A stretch of DNA of 64,000 bases. It comes from an uncultured Akkermansia sp. (GTDB lineage: Bacteria > Verrucomicrobiota > Verrucomicrobiia > Verrucomicrobiales > Akkermansiaceae). Positions 29,139 to 38,469 of this stretch are shown piece after piece. The DNA is taken from positions 1 through 64,000 of the forward strand of contig CANRET010000004.1 in the NCBI GenBank assembly GCA_947629715.1, given 5' to 3'. A program made the position numbers and the translations under genes. Within the stretch, counting starts at the first letter, position 1, and the number at the start of each line of letters is the position of its first letter. The notes under the pieces were generated by a model. It did not search any database, was not told where the DNA came from, and saw only the letters and a list, made by a program, of their open reading frames with translations.

Positions 29139-30332
29139 TCAGTCGAGTTTGATGTAATGCATAGCGTGGGCAAGATCTTTGTCGCCACGACCGGAGAGGT
29201 TCACGAGCAGCTTGCTGCCGGGGGCGAAGTCTCCGGCGTGTGCGAATACCCAGGCCAGAGCATGAGAGCTTTCCAACGCCGGGATGATGCCCTCGGTCTC
29301 GGAGAGCTTACGGAAGGCTGCGAGCGCCTCGTGATCGTACGCCACGGCGTAATGCACGCGTCCGATTTCGTGCAGGTACACGTGTTCAGGTCCCACACCG
29401 GGGTAGTCCAGTCCGGCGGAAATGGAGGACGATTCGCAGATCTGTCCGTGAGCATCCTGCAGCAGGTTCATGCGTGCGCCGTGCAACACGCCGGGCGTGC
29501 CGAGGTTGATGGCAGCGGAGTTTTCGCAGCCCGGTTCACCCGTGCCTCCGGCTTCTACGCCGATGAGTTTCACCGTTTCATCCTGCACGAAGGGGTGCAG
29601 GATGCCGATGGCGTTTGATCCGCCGCCCACGCAGGCCACTACGGCATCCGGCAGTCCGCCCGTGCGGGTTATCATCTGAGCGCGAGCTTCGATGCCAATC
29701 ACCTTCTGCAGCTCGCGTACCAGCGTAGGGAAGGGGTGCGGACCCGCCGCCGTGCCGAAGACGTACATGGTGTCAGCCTGGTGTGAAATCCAGTAGCGCA
29801 AGGCTTCGTTAATGGCGTCCTTGAGCGTGCACGAGCCGCTTTGCACCGCTGTTACTTGCGCGCCGAGCAGTTTCATACGCTGTACATTCGGAGCCTGGCG
29901 CTCCACGTCTTTCGCTCCCATGAACACCGTGCATTGAAGTCCGAACTTCGCGGCAGCCGTTGCCGTGGCCACACCGTGCTGCCCCGCCCCTGTTTCAGCA
30001 ATCACGTGCGTCTTGCCCATCATCTTTGCGAGCAGAGCCTGTCCCAGAGCGTTGTTAATCTTGTGCGCACCCGTATGCAGCAGATCTTCCCGTTTCAGGA
30101 AGAGCTCAACGCCGAGTTCCCTGGAGAGGCGATCGCAGCGGGTGATGGGCGTGGGACGTCCGCAGTATTCCGCCAACAGATCTTTGAGGCGTGATTGATA
30201 CTCCGTACCCGGCAAAATTTCCGCAAGGGCTTTCTCCACTTCCAGAAGCGGCGGCATCAGCGTCTCCGGCACATAACGTCCACCGTATTCTCCAAAGTAC
30301 CCCGGTCGATTCAGATGCGGCAGTTTTTTCAT
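29139..30332 (-). CDS. trpB: Tryptophan synthase beta chain
   Basis: GYFGEYGGRYVPETLMPPL, LKREDLLHTGAHKINNALGQALLA, AETGAGQHGVATATAAA. Confidence 0.98.
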   Translation of the reverse strand: MKKLPHLNRPGYFGEYGGRYVPETLMPPLLEVEKALAEILPGTEYQSRLKDLLAEYCGRPTPITRCDRLSRELGVELFLKREDLLHTGAHKINNALGQALLAKMMGKTHVIAETGAGQHGVATATAAAKFGLQCTVFMGAKDVERQAPNVQRMKLLGAQVTAVQSGSCTLKDAINEALRYWISHQADTMYVFGTAAGPHPFPTLVRELQKVIGIEARAQMITRTGGLPDAVVACVGGGSNAIGILHPFVQDETVKLIGVEAGGTGEPGCENSAAINLGTPGVLHGARMNLLQDAHGQICESSSISAGLDYPGVGPEHVYLHEIGRVHYAVAYDHEALAAFRKLSETEGIIPALESSHALAWVFAHAGDFAPGSKLLVNLSGRGDKDLAHAMHYIKLD

Positions 30333-30351
30333 GGCGTGTGAAGTCGCGCGC

Positions 30352-30380
30352 ATTATAGCACAGCCCGTTCTGCGCCGCAA
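30352..30380 (-). promoter_or_regulatory. Predicted trpB promoter
   Basis: Minus strand TTGCGG, 17-bp spacer, TATAAT. Confidence 0.65.
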
Positions 30381-30387
30381 GTGCGGC

Positions 30388-30416
30388 TTGCAGAAACTCA
30401 TCGGTCGTGGTACAAT
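30388..30416 (+). promoter_or_regulatory. Predicted promoter of the TerC-family gene
   Basis: TTGCAG, 17-bp spacer, TACAAT; the expected start site coincides with the ATG at 30423. Confidence 0.6.
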
Positions 30417-30422
30417 GCCGCC

Positions 30423-31280
30423 ATGCCGACCGTGGATATGTTGATGACGTGGATGGGGGTGGAGAATTTGCCTGCTTTCCTGAGTGCGAGCGGGAAGGTC
30501 ATTGTGGGCTTGATTCTGATTGAAGGGTTGTTGTCGGTGGATAATGCATTAGGCATTGCGGCTATGGCATCGCATTTGCCCAAGAATCAGCAGAAAGCCG
30601 CGCTGAGGTGGGGACTGCTGGGGGCGTATCTTTTTCGTGGCATTGCGCTGGCGTTGGTGGCATGGCTTATGCACAACGAGTGGGTGAAGTGGTTCGGCGC
30701 ACTCTACCTCATCTACCTGGCTGCCGCCCACCTGCAGCTGCACCCCTCTCAGAAAAAGAGAAGCGATCTCTCCGCGCGCACAATCGGCAAGGGTTTCCTC
30801 ACGACCGTGTGCAGTATTGAACTGATGGACCTTTCGCTCTCCCTGGATAACGTGGTGGCGGCGGTCGGCATGGTGAACGGCGTGCGCGAAATCCCGGAGC
30901 GCTTGCACATCTGGGTGGTTTGCATCGGCGTGTTCATCGGCATTGCGGCGTTGCGAGTGGTGGCCGGCTGGTGCATCGGACTCATCGAACGCTTTCCGGT
31001 GCTCAAGTACACCGCCTTTTTGCTGGTGGGGTTTGTGGGGACGGCGTTGTGTGCGGAGATGGGGCTGGAACTCGCCGACATGGAATGGCACATGGGAATT
31101 GATGTGAAGTTTTACAGCATCGCAAGCATTGTCCTGCTCAGCTTGCTCTACGACCGCTGGGGCGCCCTTCATCGCTTGCTGCACCCGCCGGTGCGTGTGT
31201 TCCGCGCTTGCTGCACCGGCTTTGTCTTTTGCGTGGAGAGCATCTTGATGCCTTGGAAACGTTTTTCGCACCGCCCGTAA
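30423..31280 (+). CDS. TerC/Alx family integral membrane protein
   Basis: LIEGLLSVDNALGIAAMASHLP...IELMDLSLSLDNVVAAVGMVNG duplicated acidic TM motifs. Confidence 0.85.
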   Translation: MPTVDMLMTWMGVENLPAFLSASGKVIVGLILIEGLLSVDNALGIAAMASHLPKNQQKAALRWGLLGAYLFRGIALALVAWLMHNEWVKWFGALYLIYLAAAHLQLHPSQKKRSDLSARTIGKGFLTTVCSIELMDLSLSLDNVVAAVGMVNGVREIPERLHIWVVCIGVFIGIAALRVVAGWCIGLIERFPVLKYTAFLLVGFVGTALCAEMGLELADMEWHMGIDVKFYSIASIVLLSLLYDRWGALHRLLHPPVRVFRACCTGFVFCVESILMPWKRFSHRP

Positions 31281-31284
31281 AAAT

Positions 31285-32373
31285 ATGACTGCCCCCAACG
31301 AATCCCCGCAGCTTACTGTCGCCCTTGTACGCGCCGCACTCACCACGGTGAAGTACCCCGGATTTTCTCGCGATATCGTCTCTTTCGGGTTAGTGAAGGA
31401 TGTGCGGGTGACGCCCACCGGGGAAGTCACCATCGACTTGGTGGTGGAAAGCGCCAACTCCGACGTCCCGCGCTACATCTACGAAAGCGTGATGGGGACG
31501 GTGAAGGAGCTGCCCGGCCTCAGCAAGTTGGACGTCAATATCGAGCACCACGCTCCGCAACCCAAGAAAAATCCCGCGGCCAACGATGACCCCGCTGCTT
31601 GGAAGTCCTCGGTGCCGGGCGTCAAACACGTCATTGCCGTGGCTTCCGGCAAGGGGGGCGTAGGCAAGAGCACCGTGTCTGCCAATTTGGCCGTGGCTCT
31701 TGCTCGCCTCGGCTACCGCACGGGGCTGTTGGACCTCGATATATACGGCCCCTCCATGGCGCTGATGTTCGGCACCAAAGAGCGTCCCGGCTGCTCGGAC
31801 AAGGAACAGTTTCTGCCGGTGGAAGTAGCGGGCATCAAACTGCTCTCCATGGGGTTGTTGGTTGATGAAGATGCGCCGGTAGCTGTACGCGGGCCACTTG
31901 CCACGCGCTACGTGCAGCAGTTTTTGCGCGATGTGGAGTGGGGCGGACTGGACTTCCTCATTCTCGACCTGCCCCCCGGCACCGGCGATATTCAACTCAC
32001 CATCGTGCAGACGGTCGATCTGGCAGGCGCCGTCATCGTCACCACGCCACAAGAGGTTGCACTGATCGATGCACGCAAAGCCGTTGGACTCTTCAACCGG
32101 GTGAACACGCCCATCCTCGGCATTATCGAGAACATGAGCTACTTCGTCTGCCCCAGCGATGAACTGGTGTACCACATCTTCGGTGAAGGAGGCGGGGAGG
32201 CGGAAGCGCAAAAGCTCGGCGTGCCGCTGCTTGGCAAGATACCGTTGGACATTGACACGCGCGCTGCCGGAGATGCAGGGAAGCCCATCGCCCTGCAAGA
32301 CCCGGGAAAATCACAGGTGGCCGCCGCTTTCAGCGCCGTGGCATCTGCCCTGGCATCGGTGTTGGGGGAATGA
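31285..32373 (+). CDS. mrp: Mrp/NBP35 family iron-sulfur carrier P-loop ATPase
   Basis: VIAVASGKGGVGKSTVSANLAVALA, DIYGPSMALMFG, LDFLILDLPPGTGDIQLTIVQ. Confidence 0.95.
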   Translation: MTAPNESPQLTVALVRAALTTVKYPGFSRDIVSFGLVKDVRVTPTGEVTIDLVVESANSDVPRYIYESVMGTVKELPGLSKLDVNIEHHAPQPKKNPAANDDPAAWKSSVPGVKHVIAVASGKGGVGKSTVSANLAVALARLGYRTGLLDLDIYGPSMALMFGTKERPGCSDKEQFLPVEVAGIKLLSMGLLVDEDAPVAVRGPLATRYVQQFLRDVEWGGLDFLILDLPPGTGDIQLTIVQTVDLAGAVIVTTPQEVALIDARKAVGLFNRVNTPILGIIENMSYFVCPSDELVYHIFGEGGGEAEAQKLGVPLLGKIPLDIDTRAAGDAGKPIALQDPGKSQVAAAFSAVASALASVLGE

Positions 32374-32379
32374 CGTTGC

Positions 32380-33645
32380 TCAGCGCTCCTCTGCGTCATC
32401 CTCTTCATCGTCATCGGCAGATTGGAGTGAGGGGTGGACGTAGAGGATGCCGTTCCTCTCATCAAAATCAAGGAGGTACTTTGAGTCGGTCTCGGGCGCG
32501 GTGTAGGTATAGGATTCTCCCTGCTTTTTCCAACCGGCGTCCAACAAGTCACGTTCAAATCGCTCGGTTGGCTTCTTTGTCAAACAGAGCAGCAAGATGT
32601 CTTTTTGCGGACACTCGCAAGAGCTCGAAACGTCCAGTGAGGACGCGGGGACGTTGTACCTCTCCTCCACCTGCTCCCCGTTGATTTCGTGGAGTCTGCC
32701 CACGACGTACAGCTCAGTGTTCTGTTTGTCGCCTAAAAGCACAGCCATCTTATTCCCTGAGCCATATACAAACAACGCGTCCTTTCCGAGACGCCGCCAT
32801 CCTGCCGCCTCCAGAGCGCAATAAAAATCCTCCGTGGGCGCCGTCTTCAGCCGCAGGATAAGATTTTCGGTATCATCGCCCCCACCATGGCGCAAGCATA
32901 GCTCCACCTGCAATTTTTCGAAGGGGATATGCAGATCTTTTTCCACGTCCTGAGCACTTACCACACGGCCGATGGGTACGATGACAATCTCATGATCCAA
33001 GTCAGTGTAACACAGCATCAGGAGCTTGCTTCCTTCGACCCGTTCGTAAATGTGTCCTCCCTTTTGTTGCCACCCGGCGGCTTGCAGAGCTTCAAAAAAA
33101 TCCTTTCCCGGCGCAGTGTTCAGCTGTATATGGAAGAATTCATAATTCTTATCCCTACTACTGCGACTTTCAATGCACAGCGCGCCAGGCAGCATCCGGA
33201 GCGGCACATGCAATTTTTCCATGCGATCCGGTCCCACGACTCGCCCACTCAAATACACCGAGAGCATATGATCTTTCTCGTAATAAAAAAGTTTCCACTC
33301 TTGGCGATTCTTTACAAGGTTGAACATAGTATCGATACCGTGGAATTGTTGCCATCCGGCAGCTTTCAAGTCGCTGTAGAATTGCCCTGAGGGCGTTTCC
33401 TTCAGCCAAATATGCGCATCGTTGTCGCCAGCCACGCACCGGTCAATTTGCAGCGATCCGCACGGCACATGCCGATGCTGCTCTATCCATTCCGCACTCA
33501 CCGCTTCCTGTCGTTCTTGCTTTACCTCAGGCGCCACGAGCAAGCTTGTTATTGCTGACAGTACGCAAAACGCGGCAGTCAATGCGCCGAGCGTGTAAAT
33601 TGCCATGACCCACGTCGATGGTTTTTGCGCCTCCCTTTTTTGCAT
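32380..33645 (-). CDS. Hypothetical membrane-anchored protein with four ~85-aa internal repeats
   Basis: N-terminal TM; repeated pattern (T/K)xP(S/G/T)xxFxxDLxAAGWxx: IWLKETPSGQFYSDLKAAGW, IQLNTAPGKDFFEALQAAGW, LRLKTAPTEDFYCALEAAGW, LCLTKKPTERFERDLLDAGW. Confidence 0.85.
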   Translation of the reverse strand: MQKREAQKPSTWVMAIYTLGALTAAFCVLSAITSLLVAPEVKQERQEAVSAEWIEQHRHVPCGSLQIDRCVAGDNDAHIWLKETPSGQFYSDLKAAGWQQFHGIDTMFNLVKNRQEWKLFYYEKDHMLSVYLSGRVVGPDRMEKLHVPLRMLPGALCIESRSSRDKNYEFFHIQLNTAPGKDFFEALQAAGWQQKGGHIYERVEGSKLLMLCYTDLDHEIVIVPIGRVVSAQDVEKDLHIPFEKLQVELCLRHGGGDDTENLILRLKTAPTEDFYCALEAAGWRRLGKDALFVYGSGNKMAVLLGDKQNTELYVVGRLHEINGEQVEERYNVPASSLDVSSSCECPQKDILLLCLTKKPTERFERDLLDAGWKKQGESYTYTAPETDSKYLLDFDERNGILYVHPSLQSADDDEEDDAEER

Positions 33646-33786
33646 ATTTCCAGTGTATCATGTCACTGTAACTGATGCAAGCGATTAGCATTACTGCTCA
33701 GGGCAAACGCATTTGAACAGGAGGCAAACGGGAATTGGTAAACCTCGCACGTCGATTACTTCGTGCTTAATCGCGGCATTGAGAGA

Positions 33787-35112
33787 TTAATCCCAGAGGG
33801 TGGGAGAAGGAGAAAAGCGGCGCGGGGCAAGGGCGCAGAGAGCTGCGAAGAGTTCCAACCAGCAGAGGAACCATGTGCAGATGCTCATCCATAAATCCAA
33901 ACGGTACGAGAGCCAGGCGAGCAGCCAGATGCCTGCCAGTCCGGCGATCATGAGCGTGAGCCGCGCCAAACCGGTCATGGCGGGTAAAAATTGCAACGCG
34001 AGAAGAGCGAGGATTCCCAGAATAACGCGTCCTGCCGTCGTGGCTTGCAGCGGAGTGAGACGCAAAAAATGCGCTTGCTCAGGGGTCGTACAGGGAAGGT
34101 ATGTCGTGTGTTCTTGAGCCAGGAGACAAGAAATTGTGGCGGCAATCAGCTCGCCGCGTTCGGTTGGCGGATTGGAGGGCGAGGGGCGGAACACCACAGC
34201 TGCGTCCGCTTTTTTGTCAGTGGTCGGGGGATTGTCGGGGGAGCGCAGGGCTTCGTTCAATGGGAGCATAGTGGCGTTTGCAGCGCCCAGCGGGGTGCGA
34301 CCGTGGGAATCAAGAGGTATGATGCGTTCGCCGAGGCGCAGAGAATGCCCGAAGTGGACTTGCAGATCCGACGGTCTGAGCCCCAGACATCGCAGCGCCA
34401 CGCGCAACGGCAGCGTGGGCAGTACTGCCCCGTTCCAGCTGGTAAGCAGGGGGAGTGACAGTCTGCGTTGCTGAGCGTCTTCGCGACTCAGCAATTCATC
34501 TTCTACGAAGTCAGGCGTGAGTGTGACCACGTGATCCGTGGGGTGGGGCAAGTGGTAGGGGTACACCATATTGGCCGTGGGGATGCCGGATGGATCTCCG
34601 CGCAGACATTCGGAGGGGATGATGGAATCGCGGAGAACTTGAGGGATCGCCTGGGCCTGGGCTGCGTTACGGGCTTGCAAACCGATGCAGAAGAACTGAA
34701 CTGACGAGAGCGAGTATTCCAGCATGCGGTGTACGGTTTCGTTCTCCTCATCATCCCATACAAGCGGCGTGGAAAGGGCGACATGACGGACGCCATGGCA
34801 GGTGGCCAGGCAGTTGAGAATCGTGGCCAGCTCCTGCAATTTGGGATTCGGCACGGGAGAGGTGTCCAAATCCGAATCCCACACCGTGCAATAGACCTTG
34901 GCGTATTCCGGCATGCGGCGTGGGGTGAGCGTTTTGGAAGTGCGTGGATCCTGTCCGGGGAACAGGAGGCGCAGAGGTCTGCCGGGCTGTTCGGCGCAGG
35001 CGCGGTACAGAGCGGTATCCGCCCGGTGTAGTCCGGGTATGGTGAGGCAGGCTGTGCCGACCAGCACGACGAGCCAGAAAAGAAGAACTACGAGATGACG
35101 GATGCGATGCAT
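33787..35112 (-). CDS. Hypothetical membrane protein, CHASE2-like topology
   Basis: N-terminal TM, long extracytoplasmic region, three C-terminal hydrophobic segments; no recognised output domain. Confidence 0.7.
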   Translation of the reverse strand: MHRIRHLVVLLFWLVVLVGTACLTIPGLHRADTALYRACAEQPGRPLRLLFPGQDPRTSKTLTPRRMPEYAKVYCTVWDSDLDTSPVPNPKLQELATILNCLATCHGVRHVALSTPLVWDDEENETVHRMLEYSLSSVQFFCIGLQARNAAQAQAIPQVLRDSIIPSECLRGDPSGIPTANMVYPYHLPHPTDHVVTLTPDFVEDELLSREDAQQRRLSLPLLTSWNGAVLPTLPLRVALRCLGLRPSDLQVHFGHSLRLGERIIPLDSHGRTPLGAANATMLPLNEALRSPDNPPTTDKKADAAVVFRPSPSNPPTERGELIAATISCLLAQEHTTYLPCTTPEQAHFLRLTPLQATTAGRVILGILALLALQFLPAMTGLARLTLMIAGLAGIWLLAWLSYRLDLWMSICTWFLCWLELFAALCALAPRRFSPSPTLWD

Positions 35113-36071
35113 GCTGCGAGGGGGTGAGCCGGTGAACGAGCGGGCACGCTTGCGCAGAGGTCGCGCAAGATGCGCAGACCGGAGGGAATGAGCTGCAGGT
35201 ACCACGAGCGGTGGAGGTTGTAGCCGATATTGGCAAAGGCCCCCAATGCTTGCATGAGTCGTTGTAGCGCGCAGGCCTGCAACAGGAGCGGATGGGTGGG
35301 AGGTCCGGGAAGTTCGGAGAGGGCGTGGAGCAACTTCTCGCGCTCGTCTTGCGCCAGGTCAACGTAGGGGTCGTACAGCAGGGAAGCGACGTCATACTCC
35401 GGCAAGCCGAGACGCATTCCTTGAAAATCAATGCAAAAAGCCTCTCCGTTGTGGATGATGACATTCTGACTTTGAAAGTCCCGGTGGATAGGGAAGCGAG
35501 GCTGTTCGGAGAGAAAATCGGCGATTTGTCGGCATGCCGGGAGAGTGTGAAAAGAGGTTGCGGCAGAGTGATGCAGGTGATGTCCCAGCAAATGTTCAGC
35601 GAAGTACCTTTGCTCCCATGAGTAAAGTTCTGTATCAAAAGGAGGTTGAAGTTCCCAAGTGGGGGATACGTTGTGGAAACTTTGCATGGTGCGCAGAGCT
35701 GATCGGTAAGCATCCATGCGTTCTTCTCGTGAGGCGTTGCGCAGACTGAGCAGACTCCGCTCCCCGAGATCCTCCGCCAGGCACGCGCCGCTGCCGTCGT
35801 CGTACTCACGTGATGCGTATATCTCCGGGACCCGTACTCCGGCGGCGCGCAGTCCGAGAGCCGCCGGAAGAAAGGAAGCGTTGTCCGGACGTTCGCGGGT
35901 CCAGTAGATGCCGATGATTCCCGAACAGGCGGGCAGCGCGCAACGCATGATACAGCGACCGGAGGCTCCCTCCGCCACAAGCTGCAAAGTGTGCGGCGGC
36001 ACATCTGTCAGCGTATGCTCGGCCATCAGCTTAGCAAGGGCAAGCCGCCCGGTGGATGAGAGGTCGTGCAT
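35088..36071 (-). CDS. APH-family phosphotransferase (AmgK-like sugar kinase)
   Basis: FPIHRDFQSQNVIIHNGEAFCIDFQGMRLGLPEYDVASLLYDPYVDL motif. Confidence 0.85.
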   Translation of the reverse strand: MHDLSSTGRLALAKLMAEHTLTDVPPHTLQLVAEGASGRCIMRCALPACSGIIGIYWTRERPDNASFLPAALGLRAAGVRVPEIYASREYDDGSGACLAEDLGERSLLSLRNASREERMDAYRSALRTMQSFHNVSPTWELQPPFDTELYSWEQRYFAEHLLGHHLHHSAATSFHTLPACRQIADFLSEQPRFPIHRDFQSQNVIIHNGEAFCIDFQGMRLGLPEYDVASLLYDPYVDLAQDEREKLLHALSELPGPPTHPLLLQACALQRLMQALGAFANIGYNLHRSWYLQLIPSGLRILRDLCASVPARSPAHPLAACIASVIS

Positions 36072-36091
36072 GGTGAAGACAGAGATGTCCC

Positions 36092-36613
36092 TCAGAGTTT
36101 GAAGAAGTTAAGCCCCTCTGCTTGCTCTTGTTTTTCAGGGGATGGTTCCGGAGATTTCGGCTGATGATCGGACTCGGCGGAACTCTGTGACTGCGGAACG
36201 GTCTTTTGGAAGGGCGGGGGTGTGGCGAAGGGGGAAGAAGTTTCGCTTTTTTGTTCTTCTGGTTGCGGATCGGACCGGAAAGGACGCGACGGCGGTAAAT
36301 CCTGTCCGTCAAGGCGGAAGTAGGAAGCCTTTTGTTCTTTATGGGCGTCTGCCGACTGAGGAGCTGTTCCACGTTCAAGCGGGGCTTCGAGGATGTCTTC
36401 TTCCGCAGGCGTTGCAACATGACGGCGGTCCAAACGGATGTCTATCAATACGAGGAGCACAGCTGCCACAGCCAGCGGCCAGGCACAGACAAGGAGTCCA
36501 TCCAAGTAGGACGGCAGTTCGAGCGCAGGAGTTTGGGCAATGAAGATGCCGCACTTGATGCATCCGGACAGAAAGAAAAAGAGAGCGATGGCGATAACAA
36601 CAAACAATGACAT
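36092..36613 (-). CDS. Hypothetical protein with N-terminal TM segments and Pro/Ser/Gln-rich tail
   Basis: MSLFVVIAIALFFFLSGCIKCGIFIA...; low-complexity C-terminus. Confidence 0.65.
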   Translation of the reverse strand: MSLFVVIAIALFFFLSGCIKCGIFIAQTPALELPSYLDGLLVCAWPLAVAAVLLVLIDIRLDRRHVATPAEEDILEAPLERGTAPQSADAHKEQKASYFRLDGQDLPPSRPFRSDPQPEEQKSETSSPFATPPPFQKTVPQSQSSAESDHQPKSPEPSPEKQEQAEGLNFFKL

Positions 36614-36842
36614 GCAAGCATTCTACAGCATGGGTGCGTCCAGGTCAAGCCACAGTAAACGCCTTTGAAAAATGCCGCAGCCTGTTTTCGATTTACGGGA
36701 GGTCCGACAGTTGCAAGAGAGCTTGAACAAAAGCGGCCTTGCCCGGGGGTGAGTGGGCAATGAGGTTCACGCAAATCAACAGACGATCCATGAAGTTCGT
36801 GCGCCTTGACTCTCACTTGCCGGTTTTTTATTGCCGATGAGC

Positions 36843-36875
36843 AAAAAAAATCCCCGCAGAGAAAACCTGCGGGGA
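36843..36875 (-). terminator. Rho-independent terminator
   Basis: Minus strand TCCCCGCAG-N7-CTGCGGGGA followed by TTTTTTTT, downstream of the gene ending at 36904. Confidence 0.85.
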
Positions 36876-36903
36876 ATGAGCAACAGAGCTGGGAAGCTCC
36901 CGA

Positions 36904-37335
36904 TCAATCAATGCTGCGGCGAGAGTAGTGGTACTTGCTCTGGAAGCCGAGCTCCTCCGGGAACTCAGAAAAACCGGACCAAGTGTTGTATTCCTTAAGT
37001 CCGCTGCGACCGCAGCTCCCCTGATAAGGAGGACGGTAAGTGCACTTGTAGGTGGGGGCCCAGAAGGTCACAAGCTCGTAGAAACCGTAGCCTATGCGCG
37101 TGAATGTGCGAGAGAAGCCCTCCACGACACCTGCGGAGTAGCCTGCGTAGTCGCCCTCGCGATCCTGCCAACGCAGCACGGTGACGGGTATCTCTTCAAT
37201 GCCCCAGACGATATTGCCAACGGCGCGACCGAGCTTACGGGTTGCTGTGTACTCAGAGGCAGGGGGCGCCTGAATATCGCCATAGACGGCGCCGCCCATC
37301 GCCAAAAGCAGAACTGAGAGAAGAATGCGCTTCAT
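36904..37335 (-). CDS. TIGR04073-like putative exosortase system-associated protein
   Basis: MKRILLSVLLLAMGGAVYGDIQAPPASEYTATRKLGRAVGNIVWGIEEIPVTVLR...GVVEGFSRTFTRIGYGFYELVTF; signal peptide. Confidence 0.75.
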   Translation of the reverse strand: MKRILLSVLLLAMGGAVYGDIQAPPASEYTATRKLGRAVGNIVWGIEEIPVTVLRWQDREGDYAGYSAGVVEGFSRTFTRIGYGFYELVTFWAPTYKCTYRPPYQGSCGRSGLKEYNTWSGFSEFPEELGFQSKYHYSRRSID

Positions 37336-37539
37336 GGTAACAGGACATTTAGCATATTCGTGTGGAGGTTGCAAGCAAAAAAAGTCATTTTTTTCGCATT
37401 TTCCGGAGAAATAAAAGAAATCGTGCGCGAAGAACAGGGAAGCCGCCCGGATGCAATGAGTTGCCAAAGCGCCGTCCGAATCGGCTCGGGGAGCTTCTTT
37501 TGCGTTGCTAACGGAGGCGTGACGTGGTAATGTAGGCGC

Positions 37540-38457
37540 ATGCGAATTGCGATATTGGGAGCGGGGGCGATTGGAAGCTACTACGGTGCGCGTCTGGCTG
37601 AAGCCGGTCACGAGGTGTGTTTTATCATGCGCTCTGCGTGCGAGACGGTCAAGGAGCGCGGGTTGAGCATCACATCGGTGGATGGGGATGTGCGGCTGCC
37701 ACGGGTGCATGCTGTGCGTAAACCGGCGGAATGCGGACCTGCAGATTTGGTGGTGGTAGCATGGAAGACCTGCTGCAATGACCTGTTTCCCGCTGCTCTG
37801 CCGCCGCTGTTGCACGAGGGTACTCGGGTTCTGACTCTCCAGAACGGCATGGGCAATGTGGAACTCATCGGTCGCGTGGCTCCCGAGAATTGTGTGTACA
37901 TGGGGCTTTGCTTTGTGTGCTGCATGGTGAAGGAGCCGGGATGCATTACGCACTTGGAGGGGGGAGACATTCAATTTGCGCCGCTGACGCCCACGGAGGA
38001 AGGACTGCGCGGGGCGCAGGAGTTAGCGGAGCTCTTCTCTCGCGCGAAGATACGCACATCGGCCTTCAAGTTCACGGAGCAAGTGCTCTGGAGCAAACTT
38101 ACATGGAATATCCCCTTCAATGGTCTCTGCCTGGCGCACGGCGGCATAAACGTGGTGGAGCTTTTTGCGATGCCCGGTCAACAAGAGCGCGCGAGGGGCA
38201 TCATTGATGAGGTGTGCCTGACGGCGAAGATGCGGGGTTATCCGACACCGGAGGGGATTGCAGACAAGCAGATGTATCGCACGGCGCACATGGGTCCATT
38301 TGTGCCGAGCAGCGCGGTAGATTACAATTTGGGACGTCCGGTGGAGTATGAAGCGATATGGGGAGAGCCCCTCAGGCGAGCAAAGGAAGTGAATGCGCCG
38401 GTTCCTTTGTGGGAAGAGCTTTGTCGCGATATTCGAGAGCGTTTGGGGATGGATTGA
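37540..38457 (+). CDS. panE: 2-dehydropantoate 2-reductase
   Basis: MRIAILGAGAIGSYYGARLAEAGHEV...LTLQNGMGNVE...WSKLTWNIPFNGL. Confidence 0.88.
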   Translation: MRIAILGAGAIGSYYGARLAEAGHEVCFIMRSACETVKERGLSITSVDGDVRLPRVHAVRKPAECGPADLVVVAWKTCCNDLFPAALPPLLHEGTRVLTLQNGMGNVELIGRVAPENCVYMGLCFVCCMVKEPGCITHLEGGDIQFAPLTPTEEGLRGAQELAELFSRAKIRTSAFKFTEQVLWSKLTWNIPFNGLCLAHGGINVVELFAMPGQQERARGIIDEVCLTAKMRGYPTPEGIADKQMYRTAHMGPFVPSSAVDYNLGRPVEYEAIWGEPLRRAKEVNAPVPLWEELCRDIRERLGMD

Positions 38458-38469
38458 TAGCACAGGACG

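Noticed and set aside
34751-36004. Minus ORF of 417 aa overlapping the kinase and CHASE2-like genes
   Set aside because: The alternative frame (35088..36071) encodes a clear APH-type kinase motif; this frame is low-complexity S/T/P/R-rich.
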